DNA of 8,712 bases from Gammaproteobacteria bacterium (GTDB lineage Bacteria > Pseudomonadota > Gammaproteobacteria > UBA12402): the NCBI GenBank assembly GCA_028282395.1, contig JANQHY010000110.1, positions 1 through 8,712 of the forward strand. The letters are read 5' to 3'. The notes below the pieces were generated by a model. The model was not told the origin of the DNA. It saw nothing but the letters and a program-made list of their open reading frames with translations, and did not search any database. Position 1 is the stretch's first letter. Each line of letters starts with the position of its first letter. The position numbers and the translations under genes were made by a program. This document shows positions 6,901 to 8,712 of this stretch, one piece after another.

Positions 6901-8712
6901 CTATCAGTAATCCCGCGTGCGACCTCTATTAAGTCATCACTACTTTTTAATCCAAACTTATCAGATAGCTTCTGAACTGCTTTATTGAACTCAAACTCTT
7001 TCCGCTCTTTTTCACTTAATCTTTTCTGCCTCTCTTCCTCCGACTCTTTTAAACGCTTACCAGCAACAACCCCAGATAACTTTCTCTTGAATACCCCCGG
7101 ACGCTCATCTATCCCTTTACCTTTTCTGCTTTTATCTCTAAGTTCAAAATAGTTATTGATTGATTTGAGATTCTCTCGACATGTTTTCTCCACTTGAGCA
7201 TCATTATCATCCTGTTCTGAATAGAGACTAGACACCATGACATCTTGCTCTAAACCGTCGATAAGCATCTCTGTCATTCGTCTAAAAGACTCATAGTCTC
7301 CAGCCTCATACAGCGCAAAAAGTTTATCAAGGCACTGCGCATAATCCTTTGCCGCACCAATCAGTTTGTTGTTTTCCCAAGCGGTGATGAAGCTATTTGA
7401 GATGGAAATGAGTCGTCTTAATAGCATAGCAGTAGCTTTAATCTCATCTGCATTCAATTCAGCATTGAGTAGATAGCCACCGATATCCCTCTCAATATTA
7501 ACCATTCGGTGTAAGAATTTCGCGCCATTAATTTTACCGTCTTTTTCTCGTCCCGCCAATCGAATAACATTCTGCATGATCTCTGCAACATATTGTGAAT
7601 TCCACTCCTTTGCCTGACCGCCATAATCGGCCCACTCATTCAGCTCTGGTTTTTCTTGGATATTCCGAGTACCACCAGGCGTTTCCTGCAGATGTTTATC
7701 ATAATATTCGTCGCTTCCCATATATAAATCATCTTCGTCGTCCATTATCTCTTCTATTTCTGCAACCATCTCTTCTTTATCATAAGAGTCCCAAGCAGGA
7801 TTATTATCCGCATATCGACTAAATTTATTATTAAGAAACTCATCAAAATCATCTTCAACCGGAAAAAGCTCATCACAATCCTTATCTTCGATCAATGATG
7901 ATTCATAGGTCAGGTGCAAATTTAAGTTATCTTCAGCCTCTGTAGTCTTTCCTTGAGAACGAACTCTATAGCGCTCATTTTCTGCATCTATTTCAAATAT
8001 TACATAATCCTTGCCGCTCACTCCTATCAGATAACAGCGCTCATCAACACCATTCTTCTTGAAAATATCTGAATTATGTGCAGCTTGATAAAGGGTTTCA
8101 AAATCGAGTGATTCACCATCATAACGCTTAACAATATAGCTATCCTTGTCACTGTTATCACCTTCAGTCTCTAACTTTATTCTTGCTTGTTCAAGGCGCT
8201 GCTGTGTCTCCTGCTCAATCCGTTCTGCCTCTTCTTTAGCGGCCTTCTCTGCTGCCTCTTTCTGCACTCTCTCCTGCTCAAGCTTACGCTGCTCTGCTGC
8301 AAGTTCCTCTCTAGCGATACGGTCGGCCTCTTCCTGGCCTAGGCGATCCATTGGCAACAACTTATCATATACGTCACTATTGCCATCTGCTAACTGCTGC
8401 TGGACATCGATATCGCTAAATGCCTGGTGCAGCCTCTCCTTGCCCTTAGGTTCATCTGTTATCACTAGTATTAATTTCGCGAAGTCCTCATTACTCAAAT
8501 CAGGATATTTTTCCTTAAAGTATTCCGGTTTACCGCGACGGTGTTGATTGATATCTTCAATTAATTGATATCTTGTTTCAGCCTTTGGAAATTTTCTATG
8601 GATCTCTCTTACTAACTCAACCATCTCAGAGCGTTGGCGCTGCTCTTTTTCGAGTTCGACTAATAGTGAAATCTCTTCATTAGTCAAGCCATACTCTTTT
8701 TTAATTTTTTCC
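3930..8712 (-). CDS. Very large uncharacterised charged, helix-rich protein; 5' end probably outside window
   Basis: I do not recognise this protein. The frame is open from the right edge to a TAA at 3930-3932. A TTG at 8685-8687 could start a 1585-residue product, but the frame continues upstream without a stop as EKIKKEYG, so the true start is probably beyond the window. Numbered from that TTG: helical N-terminus 1-95; Ala/Glu/Arg/Lys coiled coil about 116-172; strand-rich segment about 183-260; acidic stretch 267-330; helical region 350-515; basic linker 519-566 with RKGKG and KRK clusters; long helical body about 567-1310, suggestive of an alpha-solenoid; Asp-rich stretch 1317-1373; helical C-terminus. 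A motif like LTNEEISLLVE recurs (see findings). No membrane span, P-loop, HExxH or other catalytic signature is visible, and cysteines are few. A signal peptide cannot be excluded without the start. The gene converges on sodB with no minus-strand partner in view. Size, charge pattern and lack of enzymatic motifs recall scaffold proteins or secreted effectors of intracellular bacteria; that is inference only. Confidence 0.93.
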   Translation of the reverse strand, partial: EKIKKEYGLTNEEISLLVELEKEQRQRSEMVELVREIHRKFPKAETRYQLIEDINQHRRGKPEYFKEKYPDLSNEDFAKLILVITDEPKGKERLHQAFSDIDVQQQLADGNSDVYDKLLPMDRLGQEEADRIAREELAAEQRKLEQERVQKEAAEKAAKEEAERIEQETQQRLEQARIKLETEGDNSDKDSYIVKRYDGESLDFETLYQAAHNSDIFKKNGVDERCYLIGVSGKDYVIFEIDAENERYRVRSQGKTTEAEDNLNLHLTYESSLIEDKDCDELFPVEDDFDEFLNNKFSRYADNNPAWDSYDKEEMVAEIEEIMDDEDDLYMGSDEYYDKHLQETPGGTRNIQEKPELNEWADYGGQAKEWNSQYVAEIMQNVIRLAGREKDGKINGAKFLHRMVNIERDIGGYLLNAELNADEIKATAMLLRRLISISNSFITAWENNKLIGAAKDYAQCLDKLFALYEAGDYESFRRMTEMLIDGLEQDVMVSSLYSEQDDNDAQVEKTCRENLKSINNYFELRDKSRKGKGIDERPGVFKRKLSGVVAGKRLKESEEERQKRLSEKERKEFEFNKAVQKLSDKFGLKSSDDLIEVARGITDSFAAEGAIDNQINYNGKSFLLNDEEISILMEVDQRAKDSPNILDEVVMSYLAEMRWGGNVAEAKNALIEIAKLAKDRNRRVVLSEKTREGILDWMVAEIKHKGAENIATKEGFPQELYYLLSNHEKITYLSHLFANLPMQQGKDGVLECPKIFDVFYKVLPKTERNRVFQALIGQRSKMQALIRDRIHHFKGFSSSKGIIKSMGRQLDAIKELQDRPNSNEYKNQVRALIEVFIQTIDEDPKRIGRILKAFDHDGRLDTFLDHVDNIVLAMCEDEIFAKVKPGLVREFLLQLAFHSNAENNVSARLGNAVKSLYEFGLLAEVMATGKDPEKNIKDLLILYNALPEDKRVPFIRSLEFAAEQDNKHKSVLEKFLQRVKKTDEKEFTRLANERDQDELLKREDVPDLKRKMTISMASKNMLQDQVESLQNSANPDPYEIVELINAILDPSSQAKLSVKEKYQMVQNLFIRYHLLSDSNEKEKALGELNIVDMMEFLTDKSNQKWISDKQKEFMLEQWMKGGGKIIPALLKHQALRGKGKEGNSEEIIKLIRASQNTGDFSTRDDVVKQLLTELPLDLALVVAQHLDEPYLLSVMERLIQEPGGDEGRCIELLKQIYKDASVKKIALVINELLNPGVMVDVAKSQKMAILKEIFTNLSEKKQVELFEYLVMNKDGDLHNMNSSYEWVAVWRDAYPYSGSFRDQLDKHHTALKEEQVEWKPVQKLDDKDDLSVMKSNVYDDNDEFHMALDNNDYHDILADDDENEDMYDDVVNVTAGGFFDDANKQKGIDTQLQNKSLSQLCEKMVIEKNDKSTMNLLTEIFKERLMGKDELFSSGKWVWDSAFDKLSLLEVVNLLKLSDQIIKNGYNDPNDPDTTHARKANEYVDEELSALLGKKFIEALAREDFNHYDPIDMESINAMLKSKNVFSKQNCDAYNARMNPEVLQQAERNISGSQSRNLQKCGIEAQRAAEAWQKSMADGHRDDQNMQALMIDM

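Noticed and set aside
8146..8547. Plus-strand 133-codon Ser/Cys-rich open frame
   Set aside because: It is the antisense of the Ala/Glu-rich coiled coil of the giant protein, which produces Ser/Cys-rich translations by codon bias.

Overview
The window looks like chromosomal DNA of a gammaproteobacterium. The left end carries fabD-fabG-acpP-fabF in the classical gammaproteobacterial order, with proteins close to those of E. coli. An iron-type superoxide dismutase gene (sodB) follows. The DNA is visibly AT-rich. The Fe-SOD reads much like those of intracellular gammaproteobacteria such as Coxiella (from memory, not searched). Together with the very large, charged, helix-rich protein at the right, this fits a host-associated member of the Legionellales/Coxiellales type, but the genus cannot be fixed from this sequence.

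Layout. Positions 1-602 hold the 3' part of fabD, cut by the window edge. fabG follows after 15 bases. acpP (1474-1728) has its own good promoter and a short U-rich leader. fabF (1796-3043) begins with GTG, overlapped by an ATG-TGA start-stop pair. sodB (3167-3754) has its own promoter (TTGCCT-17-TACAAT) and ends in a hairpin terminator. The region 3755-3929 separates two convergent transcription units and contains nested inverted repeats. From 3930 to the right edge, on the minus strand, runs one uninterrupted reading frame of at least 1593 codons. Its product I do not recognise.

How the genes work together. FabD loads malonate onto the acyl carrier protein AcpP. FabF condenses malonyl-ACP with acyl-ACP, and FabG reduces the resulting 3-ketoacyl-ACP, so these four genes supply core steps of type II fatty acid synthesis. 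SodB is a cytoplasmic superoxide detoxification enzyme; apart from adjacency I see no functional link with the fab genes.

The giant protein is the only uncharacterised item. It has an N-terminal repeat-like segment, an Ala/Glu/Lys/Arg coiled coil, a short strand-rich segment, two acidic stretches, a basic linker and a long helical body. It has no visible catalytic motif, signal peptide or membrane span. The fab-sod part is ordinary core genome. No RNA genes, CRISPR arrays or insertion sequences were seen.
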